DNA of 64,000 nt from Deferribacteraceae bacterium UBA6793 (GCA_002452405.1 DKFP01000009.1:217266-281265); one strand, 5' to 3'; shown: positions 1 through 8,227, counted from the stretch's first letter. The notes: generated from the letters alone by a model not told the origin. Numbers and translations are program-made.

Positions 1-312
1 CTGATACGTCCCGCCATCCGGAAAGATGAGCATCGAAAGCATTATTCCAAGCGCCGCCGCATCCATTGTGCCCGCCGTTGTGGGGGAAACGAATCTGTTG
101 TGGGACATCTGCTGCATTATCACCCCGCAGATACTCATGGACGCACCCGCGATTATCACCGCGGCGAGCCGCGGGATACGGCTTGCGACCATTACAAGGG
201 ACTGACGGTCTGACATTGTGAAGATATCCGAAACGGAAATTTCCGTGTACCCAATGAAAAGCGACCAGCACCCAAGAAAGATAACCGCCACTAGCAAAAA
301 AATAAATTTCAT
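1..312 (-). CDS. FecCD-family iron-chelate ABC transporter permease (5' part only)
   Basis: The first 104 codons of a gene that runs off the left edge. It would encode an inner-membrane permease moving ferric chelates or cobalamin-type ligands from a periplasmic binding protein into the cytoplasm. An N-terminal membrane helix (about residues 2-20) is followed by the family signature: residues R-I-P-R-L before a glycine-rich helix, then a stretch containing SHNRFVSPTTAG, which matches the (N/H)-R-x-(A/V)-x-P segment of FecCD proteins. The ATG lies at 312 and the gene diverges from exbB, so uptake and TonB energy supply share one intergenic region that also holds a Fur-like box. The ligand cannot be told; the wording resembles the CeuB/VctD branch for siderophores, which is an inference. 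Confidence 0.8.
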   Translation of the reverse strand, partial: MKFIFLLVAVIFLGCWSLFIGYTEISVSDIFTMSDRQSLVMVASRIPRLAAVIIAGASMSICGVIMQQMSHNRFVSPTTAGTMDAAALGIMLSMLIFPDGGTYQ

Positions 313-331
313 CTGATAAATCACCGGATAT

Positions 332-346
332 TGATATTCAATTTCA
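332..346. promoter_or_regulatory. Fur-like 7-1-7 inverted repeat
   Basis: TGATATT-C-AATTTCA fits the 7-1-7 Fur model TGATAAT-N-ATTATCA at 11 of 14 positions. It sits 20 bp upstream of the permease ATG and between divergent iron-uptake genes, where a ferric repressor would be expected. The match is moderate, so this is a candidate only. Confidence 0.35.
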
Positions 347-468
347 GGCAATATTTACCGTATTATCTTTTTTTGTCAAGCACTCATTGCGTTTTTAATT
401 TTAAGTTGACTACTCGCCTGATATCTGATATCGAATATCGTTATCGTTTATTTTCCGGAGATGAGATC

Positions 469-903
469 ATGAATATGTTAGGACATATGGTAGATTACGG
501 GATCATCGGACTGCTTATCGTATTAAGCATCGTCGCAATAGCCATTGCTATCGAAAGATACCGCTTTTACAGAAACACGGACGTTGATTCATATCAGACA
601 TCGCAGGAGCTGGAATCCGCTCTGACAGGGCGTCTGCACATTGTTGCCACCATAGGCAGCAACGCTCCTTATATAGGGCTGCTGGGTACTGTGCTCGGCA
701 TCATGCAGACTTTCTACACTATGGGAACCGGCGGCACAACCAACGTTAATGACATCATGGCAGGTCTTGCGCTGGCGCTGAAGGCAACCGCAGCCGGACT
801 TCTGGTGGCGATACCCTCCATCGTGCTTTACAACATGCTCCACAGAAAGGTCAACGTGCTGATGCTCGCAAAAGAGGCTCAGAATGAAAGAAAAAAGTTT
901 TGA
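469..903 (+). CDS. exbB: TonB-system energiser ExbB, first copy
   Basis: Inner-membrane proton-channel subunit of the ExbB-ExbD-TonB complex (MotA/TolQ/ExbB family), which uses the proton motive force to drive TonB-dependent receptors. At 144 residues it is a short three-helix form: helix one at about 8-28, then the conserved segment SNAPYIGLLGTVLGIM and a final helix ending near residue 130. The start is taken at 469 because GGAG lies 8 bases upstream and the protein then aligns in full with the second copy at 2226; the reading frame stays open upstream to 331 but that part looks non-coding. It overlaps exbD by 20 bp, so the two are translated together. No cytoplasmic extension like that of E. 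coli ExbB is present. Confidence 0.9.
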   Translation: MNMLGHMVDYGIIGLLIVLSIVAIAIAIERYRFYRNTDVDSYQTSQELESALTGRLHIVATIGSNAPYIGLLGTVLGIMQTFYTMGTGGTTNVNDIMAGLALALKATAAGLLVAIPSIVLYNMLHRKVNVLMLAKEAQNERKKF

Positions 904-1258
904 CACTATAAACGTTGTCCCTTTCATCGACATTATGCTGGTGCTGCTTACCATCGTGCTTGCAACGGCAACGTTCATCGCAAAAGGTTCAATCCCTGTG
1001 GAGCTGCCCAAAGCGTCACAGACGGAGAGCGCTAAACAGGGGATAACCATAGACGTTTCAAAGGACGGAAAATACTATTACGACGGCAAAAGCTATTCAA
1101 TTCAGGGACTCTCGGAAACTCTGGCGTCTCTGGACAAGGAAAGTCCAATAGTTCTCAGGGCGGACAGAAACTCCGTTATCCAGAACTTTGTGGACATCAT
1201 GAATATGCTGAAACTTGCCGGATTTAAAAACGTAAACCTCGAAACAGAAAAGGAATAG
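884..1258 (+). CDS. exbD: TonB-system proton-channel subunit ExbD, first copy
   Basis: A 124-residue ExbD/TolR protein. One membrane helix (about 11-33) carries the motif NVVPFIDIMLVLLTI with the proton-carrying aspartate at residue 16, followed by a small periplasmic domain. It partners with the ExbB encoded just upstream, whose gene it overlaps by 20 bp, and with TonB, whose gene starts 3 bp after its stop. The aspartate and the length are those of a working subunit. The second exbD at 2641 keeps the same helix but has a clearly different periplasmic part, so the two sets are old duplicates rather than a recent copy. Confidence 0.9.
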   Translation: MKEKSFDTINVVPFIDIMLVLLTIVLATATFIAKGSIPVELPKASQTESAKQGITIDVSKDGKYYYDGKSYSIQGLSETLASLDKESPIVLRADRNSVIQNFVDIMNMLKLAGFKNVNLETEKE

Positions 1259-1261
1259 GAT

Positions 1262-1990
1262 ATGAGAAAAGCAGCTGTTCAGTCACTTGCGATTCACGGT
1301 CTATTGCTAGGCGCGCTGTTTTACGCATCAACCATTACAGGGCTGGGTCCTAAACCCGAAACACAGGTCATAGACCTTTCCGCGTATTTCAAAGAGCTGG
1401 CACCGCCACCACCCGTTGAACAGCCGCAGGCTCCCGCAACCGCTCCCGAACCTGTCCAGCAGCAGAAAACGGAAGCGCCGGCTCCCGTCACTCCCAAACC
1501 CGTACAAAAACAGTTGGCAGCACCGAAACCCGTTGAAAACAAAGTGTTTGAATCGGTAAATTCAGCCGTTGTTGCGGAAATAGCAGCTCCGGCTGCACCA
1601 GCACCCATTGCGGCAGAACCTGTGAAATCAGCACCAGTTGCAGCAACTGCTCCTGTTCAGGCTGCCCCGTCGGCATCGTCCACTCCCGTGGCAGCGGCAA
1701 AGCCGGAATTTGACTATTCTGCATATCAGTCAACCCTCAGCTCAAAACTTGAAAAGAACAAAACATACCCGATGATGGCGCGCCGCAGAGGCATGGAAGG
1801 CACTGTTAAGATGAAGCTGGTTATCGCCCCCAACGGCTCGCTTGTGGAATCTCAGGTGGTAGCGTCCAGCGGACACGACGTTCTCGACAACGAAGCTCTG
1901 AAACTGGTGCGCTCGGTATTCCCCATAAAGCATAACGCGGACAAACAGATATCCGTGGTCGTACCCGTGATGTACAAACTTCAGGGCTAA
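1262..1990 (+). CDS. tonB: TonB energy-transducing protein, first copy
   Basis: A 242-residue TonB. An N-terminal helix (about 5-25) anchors it in the inner membrane; residues 45-150 form a proline/alanine-rich spacer that spans the periplasm; the last ~90 residues are the TonB C-terminal domain, with YPMMARRRGMEGTVKMKLVI and a final VVPVMYKL strand that would contact the TonB box of receptors. It is the last gene of exbB-exbD-tonB and starts 3 bp after exbD. A palindromic repeat follows it. Which receptor it serves is unknown; the only one in the window, at 3871-5862, lies nearer the second set. Confidence 0.88.
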   Translation: MRKAAVQSLAIHGLLLGALFYASTITGLGPKPETQVIDLSAYFKELAPPPPVEQPQAPATAPEPVQQQKTEAPAPVTPKPVQKQLAAPKPVENKVFESVNSAVVAEIAAPAAPAPIAAEPVKSAPVAATAPVQAAPSASSTPVAAAKPEFDYSAYQSTLSSKLEKNKTYPMMARRRGMEGTVKMKLVIAPNGSLVESQVVASSGHDVLDNEALKLVRSVFPIKHNADKQISVVVPVMYKLQG

Positions 1991-2026
1991 AGAGTTTTCA
2001 TAATTTTTTACGTATAAAGAAAAGAT

Positions 2027-2107
2027 GAGACCGCTTAACCCATAAGGGTTCGCAGAGACGTATGCTTTTTTCGTCTTCGCGAGGAGCGCACGCGACGCGG
2101 CGATCTC
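2027..2107 (+). repeat. Dispersed palindromic repeat, copy A
   Basis: About 81 bp starting GAGACCGCTTAACCC and ending GACGCGGCGATCTC, with an internal CCC-ATAA-GGG arm and TCTTCGCGAGGAGCG in the right half. The two ends are near inverted complements (GAGA...TCTC). Other copies lie at 3769, 5931, 18564, 28547, 31849 and 55089, all between genes. Confidence 0.8.
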
Positions 2108-2163
2108 TCTTATGGTAACCGCTCCTCTTGACAAGAGTAATACTTTTATCTAAAATTTAATAC

Positions 2164-2210
2164 TTGAGTCTATAGTAAAATCGTTATATAAATAACAGCA
2201 TAACGATTTT
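2164..2210 (+). promoter_or_regulatory. Promoter of exbB2 with overlapping operator
   Basis: TTGAGT (2164-2169) and TATAAA (2187-2192) are 17 bp apart. A perfect 10-bp inverted repeat, arms AAAATCGTTA (2177-2186) and TAACGATTTT (2201-2210), straddles the -10. Its core CGTTATATAA-N7-CATAACG occurs again, letter for letter in both arms, at the promoter of the lipoprotein gene at 8021. Overlap with the -10 suggests repression. Confidence 0.6.
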
Positions 2211-2225
2211 CAGGGGGAGCTGAAT

Positions 2226-2651
2226 ATGGAATGGTTATCAAATCTTATCGATTACGGCGTTATCGGTCTTCTTATTGTTCTCTGTTTCGTAGCCGTGAGC
2301 CTTGCCGTTGAGCGGGCACTTTTTTACAAAAAAACCAACCCTGCCGCATACAAATCCAGAAAAGAACTTGAACTCGCACTGTCAAAAAATCTGCCTTTCA
2401 TAGGCACAGTCGCCAGCAATGCGCCCTATATCGGGCTTCTTGGCACGGTTCTTGGCATAATGCTCACATTTTACAAAGTCGGTGTCACCAGCAAAATTGA
2501 AGCGGGCGAGATAATGGTCAGCCTTTCCCTCGCTCTTAAAGCCACAGCTGTGGGGCTGGTGGTTGCCATAGTCGCAGTGGTGCTTTTCAACGCCCTCAAC
2601 GGCAGCGCCAGAAAGATGCTAATAAGGTGGGACATCCACAATGAAGGATAA
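2226..2651 (+). CDS. exbB: TonB-system energiser ExbB, second copy
   Basis: A 141-residue ExbB, again the short form, with helix one at about 8-27 and the family segment SNAPYIGLLGTVLGIM in the middle. A strong site GGGGGAG lies 7 bases before the ATG. It begins the second exbB-exbD-tonB operon and overlaps exbD by 11 bp. It is close to the first copy in the helices but differs in the loops. Its promoter carries the operator-like repeat shared with the lipoprotein gene at 8021, so this set is probably controlled by a different signal from the first set, which has only a Fur-like site nearby. Confidence 0.9.
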   Translation: MEWLSNLIDYGVIGLLIVLCFVAVSLAVERALFYKKTNPAAYKSRKELELALSKNLPFIGTVASNAPYIGLLGTVLGIMLTFYKVGVTSKIEAGEIMVSLSLALKATAVGLVVAIVAVVLFNALNGSARKMLIRWDIHNEG

Positions 2652-3012
2652 TTTTACCGATATAAACGTCATTCCGCTGGTGGATATTATGCTGGTGCTT
2701 CTCACCATTGTTCTTGTCACCGCCAATTTCATGGCGCGCGGTATTATACCCGTGAACCTGCCGAAAGCGGACGCGGAAAATCCATCCATAAAGGAATCCA
2801 TCACCGTTGATATGACAAAGGACGGAGCGCTGTTTCTCAGGGGCGAACCTGTCACCATTGAAGAGCTGAAAGCGTCTCTGGAAGGGGAAGACAAAAACAC
2901 ACCCGTACTCATCAGCGCCGACAGGGATGCAACAGTCCAGCCGTTTGTCACAGCTGTGGAAGCTGTTAAAGACAGCGGATTTACAAAAGTAAGCATACAG
3001 ACAGAACACTGA
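2641..3012 (+). CDS. exbD: TonB-system proton-channel subunit ExbD, second copy
   Basis: A 123-residue ExbD/TolR protein. The membrane helix holds INVIPLVDIMLVLLTIVLV with the proton-carrying aspartate at residue 15; a periplasmic domain follows. It overlaps exbB by 11 bp and is followed after 2 bp by tonB, so the three are one translational unit. The helix is nearly the same as in the first copy, while the periplasmic half has diverged, which suggests each ExbD is matched to its own TonB. Confidence 0.9.
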   Translation: MKDNFTDINVIPLVDIMLVLLTIVLVTANFMARGIIPVNLPKADAENPSIKESITVDMTKDGALFLRGEPVTIEELKASLEGEDKNTPVLISADRDATVQPFVTAVEAVKDSGFTKVSIQTEH

Positions 3013-3014
3013 AA

Positions 3015-3764
3015 ATGAACTATATCAAAGGATTTTTTGTTTCGTTCGTTCTGCACGCGCTGGTTATACTCGCCCTTTTCGCTGGCAGAGCCAGTATGAA
3101 AGCGGTTGCCGACGAACCCAAAACCATAGACATATCGACATACACGGTCGCAAAAGCAGAACCTGTTAAAACAGAAACACCCGCTTTGCCGGAACCGAAA
3201 AAAGAACCCGAACCCGTAAAAAATACGCCTGTAAAACCTGTTGCCGCGCCGCCCGTTTCAGTACCGCCTGTGGTAGCAAAAGAACCTGTTAAGACCGCGG
3301 AACCTAAAGTTGTGAGCGATTTCGGGCAGAAGGAATATGTCCCGGTCAGCGTGCCGGAACCTCAGAAACTCCCCGCATATTCCGGCGAAGCAACGGTGGG
3401 CGCGAAAGAGGAACCCGCGCAGGGAACAGGCATAAAACAGGCGGGAACACAGAACACATCAAAAACCGACAGCGCAGCAGCCACAGCGGAATATATGCGG
3501 ATAAACCTTTCAGGGATAAGAAAGAAGATATACGATAAGCTCAGTTATCCCTCATCTGCCAGAAGGATGGGGATGAGAGGCGCCGCAAGTATAAAATTCA
3601 GGATACACGAAGACGGCACGGTGGATAACGCAACAGTGCACAAATCAAGCGGTTTCGACGTGCTGGACGAAGCGGCAAAACAGGCTGTTCTGGATGCCGC
3701 CCCGCTCCCGTCGCCGTCCGAAACCGTAAACGTTGTCCTGTCGGTGAATTTCGCCCTGAGATAA
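3015..3764 (+). CDS. tonB: TonB energy-transducing protein, second copy
   Basis: A 249-residue TonB with an N-terminal anchor helix (about 5-23), a long Pro/Glu/Lys/Val-rich spacer (about 50-105, many KEPEPVK-type units) and a C-terminal TonB domain containing YPSSARRMGMRGAASIKFRI. The spacer is charged, unlike the Pro/Ala spacer of the first TonB. It is the last gene of its operon and converges with the TonB-dependent receptor gene at 3871-5862; a palindromic repeat separates them. The closeness to that receptor and the shared operator upstream make a joint function likely but not shown. Confidence 0.88.
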   Translation: MNYIKGFFVSFVLHALVILALFAGRASMKAVADEPKTIDISTYTVAKAEPVKTETPALPEPKKEPEPVKNTPVKPVAAPPVSVPPVVAKEPVKTAEPKVVSDFGQKEYVPVSVPEPQKLPAYSGEATVGAKEEPAQGTGIKQAGTQNTSKTDSAAATAEYMRINLSGIRKKIYDKLSYPSSARRMGMRGAASIKFRIHEDGTVDNATVHKSSGFDVLDEAAKQAVLDAAPLPSPSETVNVVLSVNFALR

Positions 3765-3768
3765 AAAT

Positions 3769-3850
3769 GAGATCGCTTCGGGTATGATGCCCTCGCGAAG
3801 ACGGTTCTCTATCCCTGTCTCTGCGAACCCTATAGGGGTGAAGCAGTCTC
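3769..3850 (-). repeat. Dispersed palindromic repeat, copy B (inverted)
   Basis: About 82 bp. Read on the minus strand it begins GAGACTGCTTCACCCC and includes AGGGTTCGCAGAGACAG, the same left arm as copy A. It lies between the converging tonB2 and receptor genes, 4 bp after the tonB2 stop, and may serve as their terminator region. Confidence 0.8.
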
Positions 3851-3870
3851 ATAGACTTATAAAAAACTCT

Positions 3871-5862
3871 CTAGTATTTAGCCGACAGCGTTGCGTAATA
3901 GGTTCTGCCCGCCAGCGGATAATACTGCTTTATCTCATAATTCTCGTCGAAAATGTTATTTGCGCCGACAGACACTGAAAAATTCTTATTGATATCATAT
4001 GTCGCTTTCAGGCTGAAAAGCGTATAACTGCTGAGTTTGTCTATGCCCTCAGCATCGGCATATCTGGAGTCGATATATTCCACTCTGGGGGTTATTGTCA
4101 GATTTTTAACCGGAGCAACGGTAATATAGCCGCTGGTGGTTATTTCAGGATAATAGTCTATCTCATTTACAGTGGTGTCCGCGCTTTTTCCTATCTCGTA
4201 TTTATTTATTGAAAACGCCGCGCCGCCTGAAACATATCTGTTAAAGAACGCCTCCGCCGCGAGTTCATATCCGTAAAAGGTCACTTCATCTATGTTAAGC
4301 GAAAAATCCACTGTGGTGGTTGGATACGTGGGATCCGGAATTTCTATGGTGGCTATCTTATCTTTCAGCACGCTGTAATAAACTGCGGTGTTCACGTTGT
4401 ATTTTCCGAAATCGCCTTTGTATCCGAACTCGTAGTGATCTGCGACCTCAGGCTGAAGCTGCGGGTTTGGCAGCTCAGTACCGAAACGGGTTGAATATCT
4501 TTGTGACATATTCGGGAAGTGGTTCTTCCGCGCATAGGTGAGGCGCAGTTCGTGATTGTCCGTAACCTCATAAAATAATCCCAGCTGACCTTTTATGAGC
4601 CATTCGCTGTCTGTCTGAACCGTATACTCATCCATTCCTATGAACTGGGCAAAATCGTTCGACTTGCTCCAGAAATCCTGCGGCTGAAGAGTATCGTAGC
4701 CCACGCCGCCGACTACAGTGAGTTTTTTCACCGGAACGTAGGTGTATTCCGCACCGAACGAATAGGTGTCCTCTTTGATGGAGATATCTTTGATATCCTT
4801 AGTATATCCGTCGTGCTGCTCGCGTTTGAACGTTGCGGCGAACTCTATTTTATTCTGCGGATTAAATGTCCATCCTGCCGCTATGCGCCCGCCGACAGCA
4901 TATTCGTCATAGTCCGAAGCGGGTTTATGTACGCCCGCGTTGTATGATGGAAGATTGTAATATTCAAACAGTCTGTTGTCGTATTTATCGTAGTGCAGAA
5001 GTGTATCCAGACTAAAACGTCCTGAACGGTATTCGCTCGCCAGAGAAAAACTTTTGCGTTCCCATTCAGGCCATTCCCATATGGACGCGCCCGCTATTGT
5101 GGTTTCAGGCGGTGAAACACCCTTGTCCGCATCCTGATAGATGTACGTTGCCCAGATATCCAGATTTGAAGACGGGGTAATGCCCGCAACCAGTGTGTAT
5201 TTTGAATCTTTGGAATCGGAAAACAGTCTTTCGCCCTCTTTCTGGGGGTTAACGGATGTCGGCTCGAAATCGTCTGAAAGTCTGAAATGGTCAACGTCCC
5301 TGTGCTGAACCGTTCCTTTGATATAGAATTTTTCCTGTCTTGTGCCGAGGCTTGCGAGATAATAATTAGACGCGCGTTTGTATATGCTGTCAAACTCCAT
5401 GGTGGTATCCAGCCGCGCCTCAAGTTCTTTCGTGGGTTTTGCGGTCTTCATGAGTATTGCGCCGCCAAGGGTGTTTGCACCAAGCAGCATGGAGCTGTAG
5501 CCCTTCTGAATAGTAACGCTCTCAAGGTCGCCTGTGAGAATACGCGCCGCGTCTCCCTCACCTCTGTATGGATTGGCAATGATAACGCCGTCAACGAATA
5601 TCGGCACGCTGTCCGCACCGAAACCTCTGACAGTAAATGATGAATCGTTTCGCTGTCCGCCTCCTGAAAGTATCACACCGGGAGTATACCGCACCGCTTC
5701 CCAAAGGTCGTGGGCATTGTCCCGCTCCATATCCTCCTGCGTGACAACACTGCCCTTGTCCGCTTCTTTGCTCTCGAACTTGTCAATCTCAAGCATATAG
5801 GTATCCGCAGCATACGCCGCGAAAGATAAAAGTAAAATTGCCGGAATCAAAAATCTCTTCAT
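3871..5862 (-). CDS. TonB-dependent outer-membrane receptor
   Basis: A 663-residue receptor for import of a chelated ligand across the outer membrane. A signal peptide (residues 1-18, ending AAYA) is followed by a short stretch and a plug domain (about 33-145) with the usual TPGVILSGGGQRNDSSFTVRGFG and GGAILMKT segments. The rest is a 22-strand type beta-barrel that ends in Tyr, as barrel proteins do (final GRTYYATLSAKY, with the late NIFDENYE motif). It converges with tonB2. No partner transporter follows it; the next gene upstream is the lipoprotein at 6123-8021. The ligand cannot be told from sequence. The barrel is of modest size, more like vitamin B12, haem or small metal-chelate receptors than large siderophore receptors. 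Confidence 0.88.
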   Translation of the reverse strand: MKRFLIPAILLLSFAAYAADTYMLEIDKFESKEADKGSVVTQEDMERDNAHDLWEAVRYTPGVILSGGGQRNDSSFTVRGFGADSVPIFVDGVIIANPYRGEGDAARILTGDLESVTIQKGYSSMLLGANTLGGAILMKTAKPTKELEARLDTTMEFDSIYKRASNYYLASLGTRQEKFYIKGTVQHRDVDHFRLSDDFEPTSVNPQKEGERLFSDSKDSKYTLVAGITPSSNLDIWATYIYQDADKGVSPPETTIAGASIWEWPEWERKSFSLASEYRSGRFSLDTLLHYDKYDNRLFEYYNLPSYNAGVHKPASDYDEYAVGGRIAAGWTFNPQNKIEFAATFKREQHDGYTKDIKDISIKEDTYSFGAEYTYVPVKKLTVVGGVGYDTLQPQDFWSKSNDFAQFIGMDEYTVQTDSEWLIKGQLGLFYEVTDNHELRLTYARKNHFPNMSQRYSTRFGTELPNPQLQPEVADHYEFGYKGDFGKYNVNTAVYYSVLKDKIATIEIPDPTYPTTTVDFSLNIDEVTFYGYELAAEAFFNRYVSGGAAFSINKYEIGKSADTTVNEIDYYPEITTSGYITVAPVKNLTITPRVEYIDSRYADAEGIDKLSSYTLFSLKATYDINKNFSVSVGANNIFDENYEIKQYYPLAGRTYYATLSAKY

Positions 5863-5930
5863 CTCTGCCCCCTGATAAACATTTGAAATAAGGAGTTTTT
5901 CATTTTATCGCGGACATATCAAAGCCCGAT

Positions 5931-6013
5931 GAGATTGCTTCGCCGATTACATCAGCTCGCAAAGACAGCTTTTCTTTTTGTCTTCGCGAGGAACGCAGTG
6001 ACGCGGCGATCTC
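5931..6013 (+). repeat. Dispersed palindromic repeat, copy C
   Basis: About 83 bp starting GAGATTGCTTCGCCG and ending GACGCGGCGATCTC, with TGTCTTCGCGAGGAACGCAG in the right half. The CCC/GGG arm of copies A, B and D is missing. It lies between the receptor and lipoprotein genes. Confidence 0.8.
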
Positions 6014-6080
6014 TTATTCCGTGACGTTTTCATTAACCTGCGAAAGTCTCCCTATTCCGAATGTCTATAAATTATAATTG

Positions 6081-6115
6081 GAAAAAATCAGCCCTCCCGT
6101 GTGAACAGGAGGGCT
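6081..6115 (-). terminator. Rho-independent terminator after the lipoprotein gene
   Basis: Perfect 8-bp stem AGCCCTCC (6090-6097) / GGAGGGCT (6108-6115) with a 10-base loop; on the minus strand it is followed by TTTTTT (6087-6082). It lies 8 bp after the lipoprotein stop. Confidence 0.85.
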
Positions 6116-6122
6116 GTAGATA

Positions 6123-8021
6123 TTAATTAGTTGTTGTAAGCATGTAAGGTGTCCGGTCGTATGGTTCAACCCAGTCGAGCGCACCTTTTTTCCATCCGGG
6201 AGTCTGAAGCGGAACGCCGCCGATGATAGCCATGCGTCCGTCAAGATAGGGAGTGACCTTGCCCATCTCATAGATATAGTTGGAAACGGCTTCCCAAAGA
6301 TACTCTGTCTTATCGGTTCTGTTTGTGCCCTGAAGGAATACGAGATACCCTTCGTTTCCGTCCGCAAGATAAGAGGTTGTCGCTATTCTGTATGTCTTGC
6401 TCTCATCAATATCCTGACCGTTGATTTTCAGAGTGCCGTCTTTAATCCATCCGTACTGGTACTGGCTGGAATCGGTTGAGGAAAGAGCTGTTGTACCGTC
6501 CCATGTAGTATCGTCCCACGTTTTGTACTGAATGGTGTAGTTAACTGCATCGGAAACCATGGCAAAAGCGCCTGTATTCTTACTGCCGCGTCCGGTGTGG
6601 ACAACAGCCGCCGCAGTGCGGAACAAATCTTTTACCTGCTTGCCTGTCAGTGTGATGATTGTCAGCGTGTCTTCCAGAGATTCGGAGGGAATCATGCGCA
6701 GCATTGAACCCACGGTTATCGTGCCCTGCGCTATGGAACCTTCGATATATCCGCCGTTGAGGAATACGAAATCGACTTTTTCGTATTTGTCCGCAACATA
6801 CCATGCGGTACCGTCACAGAACATGTTGCCAAGCGCTGTCTCTTTAAATCTGGTGAGACGGTCGCTTGATCTTCCGGTGGGGAAGAATGCACTTGCGGGA
6901 ACATCCTCTGCGAAGATGTATTCTCCGCCAGCTGTTCCAAGCTCAAAGTCGATGTTTGAAAAATCTATTGGCGTTGCCGCAGCTTTTGAAGCGGGAACAG
7001 CATTACCTATGGAGGCGTATGCGGATTCACCCTGACTGTTGACAGCTTTAACGGAGAAATAGTAAGTTGCGCCGTTCGTAAGCCCTGCCACCATTTGCGT
7101 AACAGTGCCGCTCTGCGCGTCAACAGCGACCTCAACAGCATCGCCCGCCGCCTTTGCGTTTCCGGCTGTGGTTGAATATTTCAGCACATAGCTGGCGGCA
7201 TAAGGAACCGCGGCCCAGCTTACAGAAACCGATTTACTGCTTGTAACCGCCGAAAAGCCTGTTGATGTGGCAACAGCAGGAACAGCAGCTGCCGCAGCGG
7301 GTGTTATGTCCGCTGTGTCATATCCGGAGGCTCCGGCATTGTTGATTGACTGTACCCACACACGGTACGCAGAACCGTTGGGAGTGTCTTTAATAAGAAT
7401 TCTTGGATCTGAGACCACAGCACCGTCAGCGTCGGCATCGGGGGTGGCGGATGTTGAACCCTGTTTCCAGTACACTTTATACTCTGCCGCATAGGGCACG
7501 TCGTCCCACACCACTTCGAGCATATTTTCATATCCTGACTCAGAGGATATCAAAGGAGAAGCCGGAGCGGGAACCGGCATTCCTGCCATAGCGTCGCTCA
7601 GTTCTGCCTGACCTACGCCGGGATAGTATGCCCTGAGCCTGATATAGTAGGTATTGGTGTTGACCAGCGGGGTGCCGTCTACAAGTTTTGAAACTGTACA
7701 GGAAACGAGATTTCCGGCAATAGCTGGAACGATGTCCGTTTTCTGTGTGTTGTCGGCTGATGTGCCTATCCACACTTCATAGATCGCGTCCACCTCAAGA
7801 ACGGAAGGAAGTTTTGTCCATGCAATGTCCAGCTTTCCGCTTTTCGGTGTAATAACAAAGTTTTTGGGGCTTGAAAGCGGGATGCTTCCTGTGCCGCCGT
7901 CATTGTTGCTGCCTGAGCCGCCGCCGGAGCCGCAGCTGTACAGCATAACAGAGAGAGCCATGACCACAAGCAGGGTGCCTGTATGTCGGAGAAGGGATTT
8001 TCCCAGTTGAACTAATTTCAT
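6123..8021 (-). CDS. Lipoprotein with fibronectin-III domains and a 5'-nucleotidase C-terminal domain
   Basis: A 632-residue exported lipoprotein. The signal peptide ends in the lipobox LYSC (Cys about residue 30), followed by a Gly/Ser linker. Three fibronectin type III-like modules follow (about 48-150, 150-242 and 250-345). The C-terminal part (about 355-615) reads as the 5'-nucleotidase C-terminal domain: a segment with GNMFCDGTAWY, then VDFVFLNGGYIEGSIAQGTI, then TLTGKQVKDLF and YRIATTSYLADGNEGY. In known UshA/5'-nucleotidase proteins this domain binds the nucleotide and follows a metallophosphatase domain with the two-metal site; here I see no such catalytic domain and FnIII modules stand in its place. 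It may therefore bind rather than cleave a nucleotide-like ligand. Its promoter shares an operator with exbB2. Confidence 0.75.
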   Translation of the reverse strand: MKLVQLGKSLLRHTGTLLVVMALSVMLYSCGSGGGSGSNNDGGTGSIPLSSPKNFVITPKSGKLDIAWTKLPSVLEVDAIYEVWIGTSADNTQKTDIVPAIAGNLVSCTVSKLVDGTPLVNTNTYYIRLRAYYPGVGQAELSDAMAGMPVPAPASPLISSESGYENMLEVVWDDVPYAAEYKVYWKQGSTSATPDADADGAVVSDPRILIKDTPNGSAYRVWVQSINNAGASGYDTADITPAAAAAVPAVATSTGFSAVTSSKSVSVSWAAVPYAASYVLKYSTTAGNAKAAGDAVEVAVDAQSGTVTQMVAGLTNGATYYFSVKAVNSQGESAYASIGNAVPASKAAATPIDFSNIDFELGTAGGEYIFAEDVPASAFFPTGRSSDRLTRFKETALGNMFCDGTAWYVADKYEKVDFVFLNGGYIEGSIAQGTITVGSMLRMIPSESLEDTLTIITLTGKQVKDLFRTAAAVVHTGRGSKNTGAFAMVSDAVNYTIQYKTWDDTTWDGTTALSSTDSSQYQYGWIKDGTLKINGQDIDESKTYRIATTSYLADGNEGYLVFLQGTNRTDKTEYLWEAVSNYIYEMGKVTPYLDGRMAIIGGVPLQTPGWKKGALDWVEPYDRTPYMLTTTN

Positions 8022-8029
8022 ATTCTCAC

Positions 8030-8083
8030 CCGTTATATAAGTTTATACATAACGGTTATAGTAAAGATGTCCGCAAAATGCAA
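8030..8083 (-). promoter_or_regulatory. Promoter of the lipoprotein gene with shared operator
   Basis: On the minus strand TTGCAT (8083-8078) and TATAAC (8060-8055) are 17 bp apart. Just downstream lies an inverted repeat, arms CCGTTAT (8030-8036) and ATAACGG (8049-8055); its core on the plus strand is CGTTATATAA-N7-CATAACG, the same as at exbB2 (2182-2205). The overlap with the -10 fits a repressor site. Confidence 0.55.
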
Positions 8084-8227
8084 TAAAAAATTTCGCTTAT
8101 CTGATAAAACCTTACGCTCCAATTCCAATCGGTTATTCGTTCGTTATTTATAAACGGTAAGAGAACGGGAAAAAGAACGGAAAAATTTCCCCTGTGTTTG
8201 AATTTATAATGTGGCAAAACTATGAAA

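Noticed and set aside
331..468. Longer exbB start at 331
   Set aside because: No ribosome site there; 469 has one and matches the second ExbB.
3784..3978. 64-codon plus-strand frame after tonB2
   Set aside because: It lies in the palindromic repeat and antisense to the receptor gene.
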